Assembly (NCBI RefSeq): GCF_014649795.1
Contig: NZ_BMTS01000008.1
Location: forward strand, 186,001 to 250,000
DNA from: Streptomyces melanogenes
Lineage (GTDB): Bacteria > Actinomycetota > Actinomycetes > Streptomycetales > Streptomycetaceae
Direction: 5' to 3'
DNA: 64,000 nt
Shown here: positions 16,146-22,957 of the stretch, piece after piece
How positions within the stretch are numbered: the first letter of the stretch is position 1
Layout: each line of letters begins with the position of its first letter
Notes under the pieces: generated by a model
The model's input: only the letters and a program-made list of their open reading frames with translations
The model's database searches: none
Told to the model about the DNA's origin: nothing
Made by a program: the position numbers and the translations under genes

Positions 16146-18116
16146 TTACCGCGCCTCCGGCCGCATCCGGTAGTCGTACCGCCCGGGCAACGGCTCATCC
16201 GTGATGCGCGCCCACACCTCCCCCAGTATCTCCGCGCCTTCGCGCAGATCAGCCACTTCGAAACCTTCGTCGAAGACGGAACGCGCACCGGCCAAGTCCC
16301 CCTCGGCAAGCAGGATCTGAGCCTCCAGAAGCCGAAACGCCCCCCGCCCCTGCGTAGGGGCCCGCAACCGATCCCACACCGCCCGCGCATCAACAGGGCG
16401 CCCCGCGCCCAACAGCGCCCCCACCGCCTCCCGCCCGAGCGCAGCCGTCGCCGCAACCCACTGCTCCCCGTCCCGCCGCTCCTCGCACAGGTCGTCGAAC
16501 GCCTCCGCGTACAGCGACGCGGCCCGGTCCGCGTTGCCCGCGAGGTGGTCCGCGACCGCCAGGCACCGCAGCAGCGGCCAGCGCGAGGGGGCGAGCGGCA
16601 GCCCGCGCTCCCAGCTGCGTACGGCCTGCGCCCGGTCGCCCGCGTGCCACTGCGCGACCCCGAGGTGGTACTCGGTGAGCGGGGACGCGGGCGCCGTCTC
16701 CAGCATGTCCCGCCAATGCGGGGCCACCAGGGTCGGCCCGGGCGGGACGACCCGGCGCGGCTCGGGCAGCGCGCCGGCGTGGAGCAACTCCAGCCAGGGC
16801 GCCTGCTCTTCGCCGAGCGTCGACTCGGCGAAGGGCGTGCCCGGCAGCTTCAGGCTCCCCCGCAGCACTTCGAGCGCCCCCCACCCGGACCCGGTGGCCA
16901 GCGACTCGACGGGCTCGGTGTCGGCGTACGGGCGCCAGGCCGCGTACGCCTCCTCGACGCGCTCGCGCGGCAGCACCGCCTCCAGTCGCTCCGCCACCTC
17001 GCCGCGCGCGGCCGACCAGTCGTCGCCGTGGACGGGTCCCGGCGCGGCGGCGAGCGGGCCGTACGCCTCCAGCCAGGCGAATTCCGCGCCCGCCTCCAGC
17101 GGAACGTGCTCCAACTGGGTGCGTGCCAGGCCCGCCTGGATCTCCGCGTAACCGGTCGTCCCGGGCTCGGTCAGCCACTCCTGCCAGCGCCGCCCGCCCC
17201 GGCCCGAGCCCCACAGGAACAGCTTGCGCCCGCGCAGCTGATCGGTCGACGTCTGGATCAGGCCCTGCCCGGCCGCGTCGAGCGAGGCGATCCAGCGGCG
17301 GGTGCCGTCGGGCACCTCGTAGAAGTAGTCGGCGGGGTACTCGCCGCGCAGCGGATACGTACGGTCGGCGCCGTCCCACTCGGGGACCGGCACCCGCCGC
17401 AGCGTGTGCTCGTATCCGAAGTGCCAGGCCTGGTCGGCGGGGGCGAGGACGCGGGTGCGCTCGCCCTCCTCCACGGCAATGTTGGACCACCAGTAGACGG
17501 GCGCGGTCCGCTCGTGCGGGTTGCGGACGCGGACGCCCACGTACAGGAAGTCGGAGTCCTCGGGCAGCCACAGGTCCACCTGGAACGGCAGGTCGCGCAG
17601 CCGCTCCCACTCCCACAGGCGCAGCATCTCGCCGCCGTCGGGGGCGGGGACGACGGCCGCGTGCACGGGGGCGCAGGAGAGGGTGGTGTGGCCGGTGGCG
17701 CCGATGTTCCACTCGATGCCGCCGGAGAACCAGGCGCCGTTGAGGGCGAAGTCGGCGGGCTGCAGCACGGGGTTGACGTAGAGGAGTTCGCGGCCGGTCG
17801 GCTTGTGGAAGAGGGAGTGGATCCGGCCGCCGAGGCCGGGCAGTACGGTGACGCGCAGCCGGGAGTTCTCCAGGACGAGCGTGTCGAGGTCGGTGGGGGT
17901 GCGCTCGCGGCCGTAGCCGTCGAGGATCCGGACCGGCAGGACCGTCTCCAGCGGCTGGTAGCCGATCTGCCGGGCCATGTCGCGCGGCAGGTCCTCGCGG
18001 GCCCGTTCGTCGAGGGTGTGCACCTCGTCGAGCGGGCGCAGCGCGGGCAGCGGGTTGGGCGGCCCCAACGGGGCGGCGGGCAGGGTCAGTACGGCACGTC
18101 GCACGGTCGTGGCCAA
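16146..18116 (-). CDS. DUF5107 beta-sandwich protein with C-terminal TPR-like helices
   Basis: 656 residues from TTG at 18116, chosen because GAGG lies 5 bases upstream; GTG at 18104 is the alternative. The first 400 residues match the aldose-epimerase-like DUF5107 sandwich (LRVTVLPGLGGRIHSLFHKP, FSGGIEWNIGATGHT, YWWSNIAVEEGERTRVL), a domain found in carbohydrate-active proteins. After about 480 come paired helices (LTEYHLGVAQWHAGDRAQAV, NADRAASLYAEAFDDL, RLLEAQILLAEGDLAGARSV) resembling TPR repeats. A sugar-binding or glycoside-processing scaffold role is likely. No catalytic residues can be assigned and there is no signal peptide, so it is probably cytoplasmic. Confidence 0.8.
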   Translation of the reverse strand: MATTVRRAVLTLPAAPLGPPNPLPALRPLDEVHTLDERAREDLPRDMARQIGYQPLETVLPVRILDGYGRERTPTDLDTLVLENSRLRVTVLPGLGGRIHSLFHKPTGRELLYVNPVLQPADFALNGAWFSGGIEWNIGATGHTTLSCAPVHAAVVPAPDGGEMLRLWEWERLRDLPFQVDLWLPEDSDFLYVGVRVRNPHERTAPVYWWSNIAVEEGERTRVLAPADQAWHFGYEHTLRRVPVPEWDGADRTYPLRGEYPADYFYEVPDGTRRWIASLDAAGQGLIQTSTDQLRGRKLFLWGSGRGGRRWQEWLTEPGTTGYAEIQAGLARTQLEHVPLEAGAEFAWLEAYGPLAAAPGPVHGDDWSAARGEVAERLEAVLPRERVEEAYAAWRPYADTEPVESLATGSGWGALEVLRGSLKLPGTPFAESTLGEEQAPWLELLHAGALPEPRRVVPPGPTLVAPHWRDMLETAPASPLTEYHLGVAQWHAGDRAQAVRSWERGLPLAPSRWPLLRCLAVADHLAGNADRAASLYAEAFDDLCEERRDGEQWVAATAALGREAVGALLGAGRPVDARAVWDRLRAPTQGRGAFRLLEAQILLAEGDLAGARSVFDEGFEVADLREGAEILGEVWARITDEPLPGRYDYRMRPEAR

Positions 18117-18249
18117 GACAACCTCATTCCCTCGCGCGGTCGGCCGCCCCGTCCCTGCGGCCGCCCCGTGACCATGGAACACGGCGCGCGCCGCACTGAC
18201 CAGAGGATCCCCTGGTCAGGATTGCGCAAAGGCGTCTGCCGGTGGCATC

Positions 18250-18294
18250 GCGACGGGGTCAGCGCGGCTCGACGACGGGGTCAGCGGGGCTCGA
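18250..18294. repeat. 22-bp tandem duplication at end of the GNAT gene
   Basis: The unit GACGGGGTCAGCGCGGCTCGA occurs at 18252 and again, with one C-to-G change, about 22 bp on. It spans the stop and last codons of the minus-strand acetyltransferase gene, so a second copy of the VEPR-stop coding sequence lies just beyond the real stop. This looks like a recent slippage event. Confidence 0.75.
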
Positions 18295-18829
18295 CCATCT
18301 CCGCCGTGATCGCCCAACGTTCGTGGTCGCGCCAGGCGCCGTCGATGAAGAGGAAGTCCGGCGAGAAGCCCTCGAGGCGGTATCCGGCGCGGCGGACCAG
18401 GGCGATGGAGGCGGTGTTGCGGGGCTGGATGTTCACCTCCAGGCGGTGCAGGCCGAGCGTGCCGAACGCGTACCGGGTGACCAGGTCCAGCCCTTCGCCC
18501 ATCAGCCCGCGCCCGGCGGCGTGCGCGAAGGCGCCGTAGCCGAGGGCCCCGCTCTGGAAAGCGCCCTCGACGATGTTGTTGATGTTGATGAACCCGGCGA
18601 TCCGGTCGTCCTCGCGGGTACAGACGAGGAACCCGTACCGGTTCGGATCCTCCATCAGCCGCCCCGCGTAGGCCGCGTACGCGTCGGGTTCGGCAGGCGG
18701 AAACAGCCACGGCGCGTGCAGGTTTCGGCTCTCCCGGGCGAGCGCGGTGAACTCCCCCGCGTCCTCCAACGTGAAGCCTCGGATACCCACGCGGGGGCCT
18801 TCGGCGAGGTAGGTGATCTTGTCGGACAC
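18281..18829 (-). CDS. GNAT N-acetyltransferase, RimJ/RimL-like
   Basis: 182 residues. The acetyl-CoA-binding core is visible: IRGFTLEDAGEFTALARESR, FININNIVEGAFQSGALGYG, then the pyrophosphate-loop region AAGRGLMGEGLDLVTRYAFG and LHRLEVNIQPRNTASIALVR, ending with AGYRLEGFSPDFL. This is the pattern of ribosomal-protein alanine acetyltransferases, which acetylate the N-terminal amine of a protein or an amino-sugar-type small molecule. The acceptor is unknown. The region between its start and the upstream DUF1905 gene is filled by three intergenic repeat copies, so the promoter must lie within or between them. Confidence 0.88.
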   Translation of the reverse strand: MSDKITYLAEGPRVGIRGFTLEDAGEFTALARESRNLHAPWLFPPAEPDAYAAYAGRLMEDPNRYGFLVCTREDDRIAGFININNIVEGAFQSGALGYGAFAHAAGRGLMGEGLDLVTRYAFGTLGLHRLEVNIQPRNTASIALVRRAGYRLEGFSPDFLFIDGAWRDHERWAITAEMVEPR

Positions 18830-18849
18830 GGGGTCAGGTTACGCGGGGA

Positions 18850-18898
18850 TTCGTCTGCGGGCCGGTGGCGGGCTGGTCGCGCAGTTCCCCGCGCCCCT
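18850..18898 (-). repeat. Dispersed intergenic repeat copy 3 (inverted)
   Basis: Reverse-oriented member beginning TTCGTCTGCGG and ending CGCAGTTCCCCGCGCCCCT. It pairs with copy 4 across about 55 bases to form a long imperfect hairpin. Confidence 0.9.
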
Positions 18899-18953
18899 GA
18901 GATGCGCCCCTGCGGGGCGCCCCCAGGGGGATTGCCGCGCAGCGGCATCTGTA

Positions 18954-19000
18954 GGGGCGGGGGGAACTGCGCGAGCAACCGGCCACGACCCGCAGACGAA
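18954..19000 (+). repeat. Dispersed intergenic repeat copy 4
   Basis: Forward member with a slightly changed core (GGGGCGGGGGGAACTGCGCG) and a CCGCAGACGAA end. It is the inverted partner of copy 3. Confidence 0.9.
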
Positions 19001-19014
19001 CACCGGGCCGATAA

Positions 19015-19061
19015 GGGGCGCGGGGAACTGCGCGACCAGTTGGGGACGGCCCGCAGACGAA
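19015..19061 (+). repeat. Dispersed intergenic repeat copy 5
   Basis: Forward member directly after copy 4, 61 bases start to start, with intact core and CCGCAGACGAA end. It gives a three-copy cluster between two codirectional minus-strand genes. Confidence 0.9.
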
Positions 19062-19089
19062 ACGGGATCCAGGGGCGGGACGGGGCCCG

Positions 19090-19527
19090 CTACTTGCCCC
19101 GCAGCGACTCCACCAGCTTCACAATCCGCCGCTGCCGCGTCTCCGCACTCTTCGCGCCCTCGATCTCCCCCACCTGCTTCCGCTTGAGACTGAACGCCAT
19201 CCGCTCATACGCCCCCCGCAACGCGGGATCCGCATCGAGCACCGCCGCGAGATCATCCGGCGCCTCCACCACCCGCGGCTCGTCGTCGAGCTCGACGTCG
19301 ACCTCGATCTCCTCGCCCAGGTCGACCCCGCTCGCCTCGCGGTTGGCCGCGCTGATGCCGATGAGGATCTGACCGCGCATGGCGGCGACCCGGGTGCGCC
19401 ACGAGTGGCCGTTGACCGCGACGACCACGGGCGGCCGCTTGCCCTGCCCGAGCCCGTCGACGACCTCCTGCGGCACCTCCACGCCCAGCGCGTTCCCGGA
19501 CGGGATGACCGTGGCCTTGAACTTCAT
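19090..19527 (-). CDS. DUF1905/YdeI-like domain protein
   Basis: 145 residues from ATG at 19527, with GAGGAG 7 bases upstream. The N-terminal beta-barrel (FKATVIPSGNALGVEVPQEV, PPVVVAVNGHSWRTRVAAMR, ILIGISAANREASGVDLGEE) is DUF1905. The C-terminal helices (ALRGAYERMAFSLKRKQVGE, SAETRQRRIVKLVESLRGK) match the bacteriocin-protection YdeI-like region usually fused to it. The biochemical function of the family is unknown. It is a complete two-domain member of typical length, separated from the GNAT gene by the repeat cluster. Confidence 0.88.
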   Translation of the reverse strand: MKFKATVIPSGNALGVEVPQEVVDGLGQGKRPPVVVAVNGHSWRTRVAAMRGQILIGISAANREASGVDLGEEIEVDVELDDEPRVVEAPDDLAAVLDADPALRGAYERMAFSLKRKQVGEIEGAKSAETRQRRIVKLVESLRGK

Positions 19528-19636
19528 GCTCGTACTCCTCGCCCTCACCCTGCATGCCCGTGTCAAACGGACACGATATACCGCGAGTTGTCGACCATCC
19601 GGCCGCGTTCGTCCGGCCGCGTTCATCCGCCCACGG

Positions 19637-19885
19637 TCATCTGCCCCGCCGCCGGATGAAGTAGCCCCCGCAGATCACCCCGACCACGAACACCGCGAGC
19701 AGCGCCAGATAGAGCGGCATGGAGACCTCGGGGATCAGCAGCCGGATCTTGACCTGGCGGGTGTTCTCGAAGATGAAGATCAGGGCGAGGACCGCGATCG
19801 TGCCGACCGCGACCCGCGACGGCGTGAGGGCGCCCCCGAACCCCGTGCCGCCCTTCGTCCCGCCCGACGCGTTCTTGGGGCTCAT
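19637..19885 (-). CDS. LapA-domain small membrane protein
   Basis: 82 residues from ATG at 19885; AAAGGG precedes it. After a polar glycine-rich head come two hydrophobic helices, VAVGTIAVLALIFIFENTRQ and LYLALLAVFVVGVICGGYFI, followed by a short basic RRRGR tail. The V-K-I-R-L-L-I-P between them is the lipopolysaccharide-assembly-protein-A (LapA) motif. In Gram-positive bacteria these two-helix proteins have no established role; membrane scaffolding is a guess. It is divergent from the GntR gene over 197 bp. Confidence 0.85.
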   Translation of the reverse strand: MSPKNASGGTKGGTGFGGALTPSRVAVGTIAVLALIFIFENTRQVKIRLLIPEVSMPLYLALLAVFVVGVICGGYFIRRRGR

Positions 19886-20045
19886 GACCCGGCCCTTTCT
19901 GGGGGTGCCTGCCTTGGAGGGGTGGAGGACACCCCTTCCGTACAGGATGGACGGGTCCCGTACCGGAAGCGGCCCTGGAGCGGTCCGTACGGGTGAGCCG
20001 GGCATCCCGGTCCGGCCCGGGGCGTCGCCGCCCACCCGAGCCCGC

Positions 20046-20058
20046 CTTGTCAGACAAG
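20046..20058. promoter_or_regulatory. Candidate GntR operator upstream of its own gene
   Basis: CTTGTCAGACAAG is a perfect 13-bp inverted repeat 24 bp before the GntR start. The same 11-mer (TTGTCAGACAA, read on the other strand) recurs at the adenosine deaminase start. TTGTC-N-GACAA has the size and symmetry of GntR-family half-sites. Confidence 0.65.
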
Positions 20059-20082
20059 TGACGGCCGGGCCATGCTTGCGCC

Positions 20083-20823
20083 ATGGCAGTCAGCGGACAG
20101 CAGCGCAGGCCGGTCGTCGCCCTGTACGAGCGGATCGCCGACGCGATCCACGACGGCACCTACCCGCCGGGCTCCACCCTGCCCTCGGAGCCCAGGCTCG
20201 CGGGCGAGCTGGGGGTGAGCCGCCCGGCACTGCGCGAGGCGCTGCTGCTGCTCCAGGAGGACGGGCTGCTCACCGTGCGCCGGGGCGTGGGCCGGACCGT
20301 CAACGACCGACCGCCCCGGCGCGGCTTCGAGCAGCTCCAGCCGCTGGAGGAGCTGCTCGGCACCGGCGGCCCGGTGCGGGTGCGCGCCCTGCTGCGCAGC
20401 GTCGAGGAGCCGACCGACTTCACCACCCAGCACCTGCTCCCCGCCGCCGGCGCGGAGCTGCGGTTCTGGGAGACGGTGCTGGTCGGCGAGGCGCTGGCGG
20501 TGGCGCTCTGCCATGAGTGGGCCGCTCCCCAGGACGTCCTCGAACGGCTGCACCCGGCGTTCGCCGCCGCCCTCGCCGACGAGCCCGCCCGCTCGATGCT
20601 CGCGGTCCTGGCGGACGCATCGCGGGGCGTGCCGCTGACCGCCCACAGCGGGGTCACGGCGACCCTCCTCGGCCGCCGCCGGGGCGAGCAGCTGGACCGC
20701 CCCGCCGACACCCCGGCCGTACTGATCACGCAGGTCGTACGGGTGGAGGGCACCCCGGTCCTGGCCGCCAAGCACATGCTCCCGACCGGGTCCCCGGCGC
20801 TGCCCGTCCTGCACAGCGGCTAG
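20083..20823 (+). CDS. GntR-family transcriptional regulator, HutC-type
   Basis: 246 residues. The N-terminal winged helix-turn-helix is clear: LYERIADAIHDGTYPPGSTL, LAGELGVSRPALREALLLLQ, EDGLLTVRRGVGRTV. The C-terminal half (about 90-246) has the UTRA-like ligand-binding pattern with paired strands around LGRRRGEQLDRPADTPAVLI and GTPVLAAKHMLP. A 13-bp palindrome lies 24 bp upstream and its 11-mer core reappears over the start of the next gene. The simplest model is a repressor of itself and of adenosine deaminase, with a purine-related ligand as the inferred inducer. Confidence 0.9.
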   Translation: MAVSGQQRRPVVALYERIADAIHDGTYPPGSTLPSEPRLAGELGVSRPALREALLLLQEDGLLTVRRGVGRTVNDRPPRRGFEQLQPLEELLGTGGPVRVRALLRSVEEPTDFTTQHLLPAAGAELRFWETVLVGEALAVALCHEWAAPQDVLERLHPAFAAALADEPARSMLAVLADASRGVPLTAHSGVTATLLGRRRGEQLDRPADTPAVLITQVVRVEGTPVLAAKHMLPTGSPALPVLHSG

Positions 20824-20855
20824 CCCGCGCGGCCGAGGCTGTACACTCCCCGGTC

Positions 20856-21947
20856 ATGCACTTGTCTGACAACCCTGCCGCCCAGCCTGTCGCCGACTGG
20901 ATACGCCGCGCGCCCAAGGCCGTCCTCCACGACCACCTCGACGGTGGTCTGCGCCCCGCCACCATCGTCGAGCTGGCCCGCGCGTGCGGCTACGAGGGCC
21001 TGCCCACCGAGGACCCGGCGGCGCTCGCGGTCTGGTTCCGCGACGCGGCCGACTCCGGTTCCCTGGAGCGCTATCTGGAGACCTTCGCCCACACCTGCGC
21101 GGTGATGCAGACCCGCGAGGCGCTGGAGCGGATCGCGGCGGAGTGCGCCGAGGACCTGGCGGCGGACGGGGTCGTCTACGCGGAGGTGCGGTACGCGCCC
21201 GAGCAGCACCTGGAGCGCGGGCTCGCCCTCGACGAGGTCGTCGACGCGGTGAACGCCGGATTCCGCGAGGGCGAGCGCCGCACCGGCGGGAAGATCACGG
21301 TCCGCGCGCTGCTCACCGGCATGCGCCACACCGACCGCTCCCTGGAGATCGCCGAGCTGACCGTGGCGCACCGCGACCGCGGGGTGGCCGGCTTCGACAT
21401 CGCGGGCGGCGAGATCGGCAACCCGCCGGCCCGCCACCTGCCCGCCTTCCAGCACCTGAAGCGGTCGAACTGCCACTTCACCATCCACGCGGGCGAGGCC
21501 GTCGGCGCGGAGTCGATCCACGAGGCCGTGCAGATCTGCGGCGCCGAGCGCGTCGGCCACGGTGTGCGGATCACCGACGACATCACGGTGCACGAGGACG
21601 GCACGGCGGACCTGGGCCACCTCGCCTCCTACCTGCGCGACAACCGCATCGCCCTGGAGGTCTGCCCGACCTCCAACCTCCAGACCGGTGCGGCCAAGGA
21701 CTACGCCTCGCACCCGATCGACCTGCTGCGCCGCCTCGGTTTCCGGGTCACCCTGAACACCGACAACCGGCTGGTCTCCGGCACCACCATGAGCGAGGAG
21801 TTCCAGCACATGGTGGACGCCTTCGGCTACGGGCCCGAGGTGTTCGAGCAGTTCACCACCGCCGCCGTGGAGGCCGCGTTCCTGCCGCTGCCGGAGCGCC
21901 GCCGCATCATCGACGAACTGGTCCGCCCGGGCTACGCCGCCCTGTAG
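20856..21947 (+). CDS. add: Adenosine deaminase
   Basis: 363 residues from ATG at 20856, 32 bp after the GntR gene. It has the TIM-barrel metal sites: VLHDHLDGGLRP (HxH ligands; usual form H-x-H-x-D-G), FTIHAGEAVG (zinc His and catalytic Glu), ERVGHGVRI (His) and TLNTDNRLVSG (the usual S/T-D-D becomes T-D-N, with the zinc Asp retained). CPTSNLQTG is the family motif. It hydrolyses adenosine or deoxyadenosine to inosine and ammonia in purine salvage. The start region overlaps the candidate GntR operator: codons 3-6 (TTG TCT GAC AAC) contain the palindrome. A strong inverted-repeat terminator follows. Confidence 0.95.
   Translation: MHLSDNPAAQPVADWIRRAPKAVLHDHLDGGLRPATIVELARACGYEGLPTEDPAALAVWFRDAADSGSLERYLETFAHTCAVMQTREALERIAAECAEDLAADGVVYAEVRYAPEQHLERGLALDEVVDAVNAGFREGERRTGGKITVRALLTGMRHTDRSLEIAELTVAHRDRGVAGFDIAGGEIGNPPARHLPAFQHLKRSNCHFTIHAGEAVGAESIHEAVQICGAERVGHGVRITDDITVHEDGTADLGHLASYLRDNRIALEVCPTSNLQTGAAKDYASHPIDLLRRLGFRVTLNTDNRLVSGTTMSEEFQHMVDAFGYGPEVFEQFTTAAVEAAFLPLPERRRIIDELVRPGYAAL
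20862..20872. promoter_or_regulatory. Candidate GntR operator inside the add start
   Basis: TTGTCTGACAA, the exact reverse complement of the 11-mer core at 20047-20057, begins at the third codon of adenosine deaminase. A repressor bound here would block an add promoter or roadblock readthrough from the GntR gene. Confidence 0.6.
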
Positions 21948-21952
21948 CGGAC

Positions 21953-21997
21953 GGTGCCGTACGCCTCCATGACGTACGTTCCATGGCGTACGGCACC
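21953..21997. terminator. Bidirectional terminator hairpin
   Basis: GGTGCCGTACGCC (21953-21965) and GGCGTACGGCACC (21985-21997) form a perfect 13-bp stem with a 19-base loop. It lies between the convergent stops of add and the LD-carboxypeptidase gene. No U-tract follows, as is common in streptomycetes. Confidence 0.8.
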
Positions 21998-22009
21998 ACG
22001 GCGTACGCG

Positions 22010-22957
22010 CTACACCAGCGCGGGCACCTCCAGCGTGAGCGTGCCCGCGTCGGCGTCGAGCACCGCGGGCACCCCCAGCGGCATGGTCAGCGAGGGCGTG
22101 CAGTGGCCGAAGCCGAAGTGCTCGACCACCGGCACGCCGAGCGGTGCGAGCCGCTCGTACAGCACGGCCCGCACCTTCTCGTACGGTCCGCACTCCTCCC
22201 AGGAGCCGAGCGCCACCCCGGCGACCCCGTCCAGCCAGCCCGAGCGCAGCAGCTGGGTGAGGATGCGGTCGATCCGGTAGTCCTCCTCGCCGACGTCCTC
22301 GATCAGGAGCAGTCCGCCGCGCGCCGACGTCCTGGCGTGCGGGGTGGCGAGGTCGGCGGCGAGCAGGGCGAGGCAGCCGCCCACGGTGACCCCGCGGGCC
22401 CGGCCGGGCACCATCGGGCGGGCGCCCTCCGGGGCGAGCGTGCGGGCCGCCTCGGGGTCGAAGAGCGTGGTGCGCAGGGAGCGCTGGGTCGGGTCGTCCT
22501 TGAGGAAGGTCGCCGCCGACACCATCGGCCCGTACAGCGTGGAGAGCCCCAGCCGTATCGCGAACGCCTCGTGCAGCGCCGTCACGTCGCTGTAGCCGAC
22601 CAGCACCTTGGGTCCGGCGGCGCGCATCGCGTCCCAGTCGAGCAGGTCCACCATGCGCTGCGCCCCGTAGCCGCCGCGCGCGACGAGCACCGCGTCGACG
22701 GACGGGTCGCACCACGCCTCCTGGAGGTCGCGGGCCCGGCCCTCGTCGCCGCCCGCGAGGTAGCCGAACTCCGGGTGCCGGTCGCGGACATGGGGCATCA
22801 CGACCGGGTCGAGGTCCCAGCCGCGCAGGATGTCCAGGCCCGCGTCGAGCCGCTCCCCCACCACCGGCCCGCTGGTGGCGACCACCGCCACCCGGGCGCC
22901 GGGCCGCAGCCGGGCAGGCCGGGTGAGCGGGGCGGGGGTGTGGTGCGTCGAGGTCAC
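22010..22957 (-). CDS. LD-carboxypeptidase, peptidase family S66
   Basis: 315 residues from GTG at 22957, overlapping the stop of the S9 peptidase gene by 4 bp. RLRPGARVAVVATSGPVVGE begins the family. ARGGYGAQRMVDLLDW and LVGYSDVTALHEAF carry the nucleophilic serine in G-Y-S-D. LLLIEDVGEEDYRIDRIL gives the catalytic Glu region, and FGFGHCTPSLTMPLG the His. S66 enzymes cleave the L,D bond of murein tetrapeptides in the cytoplasm during cell-wall recycling. It is the last gene of a four-peptidase operon, which fits turnover of D-amino-acid-containing peptides. There is no signal peptide. Confidence 0.93.
   Translation of the reverse strand: MTSTHHTPAPLTRPARLRPGARVAVVATSGPVVGERLDAGLDILRGWDLDPVVMPHVRDRHPEFGYLAGGDEGRARDLQEAWCDPSVDAVLVARGGYGAQRMVDLLDWDAMRAAGPKVLVGYSDVTALHEAFAIRLGLSTLYGPMVSAATFLKDDPTQRSLRTTLFDPEAARTLAPEGARPMVPGRARGVTVGGCLALLAADLATPHARTSARGGLLLIEDVGEEDYRIDRILTQLLRSGWLDGVAGVALGSWEECGPYEKVRAVLYERLAPLGVPVVEHFGFGHCTPSLTMPLGVPAVLDADAGTLTLEVPALV

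Noticed and set aside
18850..19061. CRISPR array
   Set aside because: Only three copies, in mixed orientation with unequal spacers, no cas genes, and the same unit is scattered at other loci as pairs.
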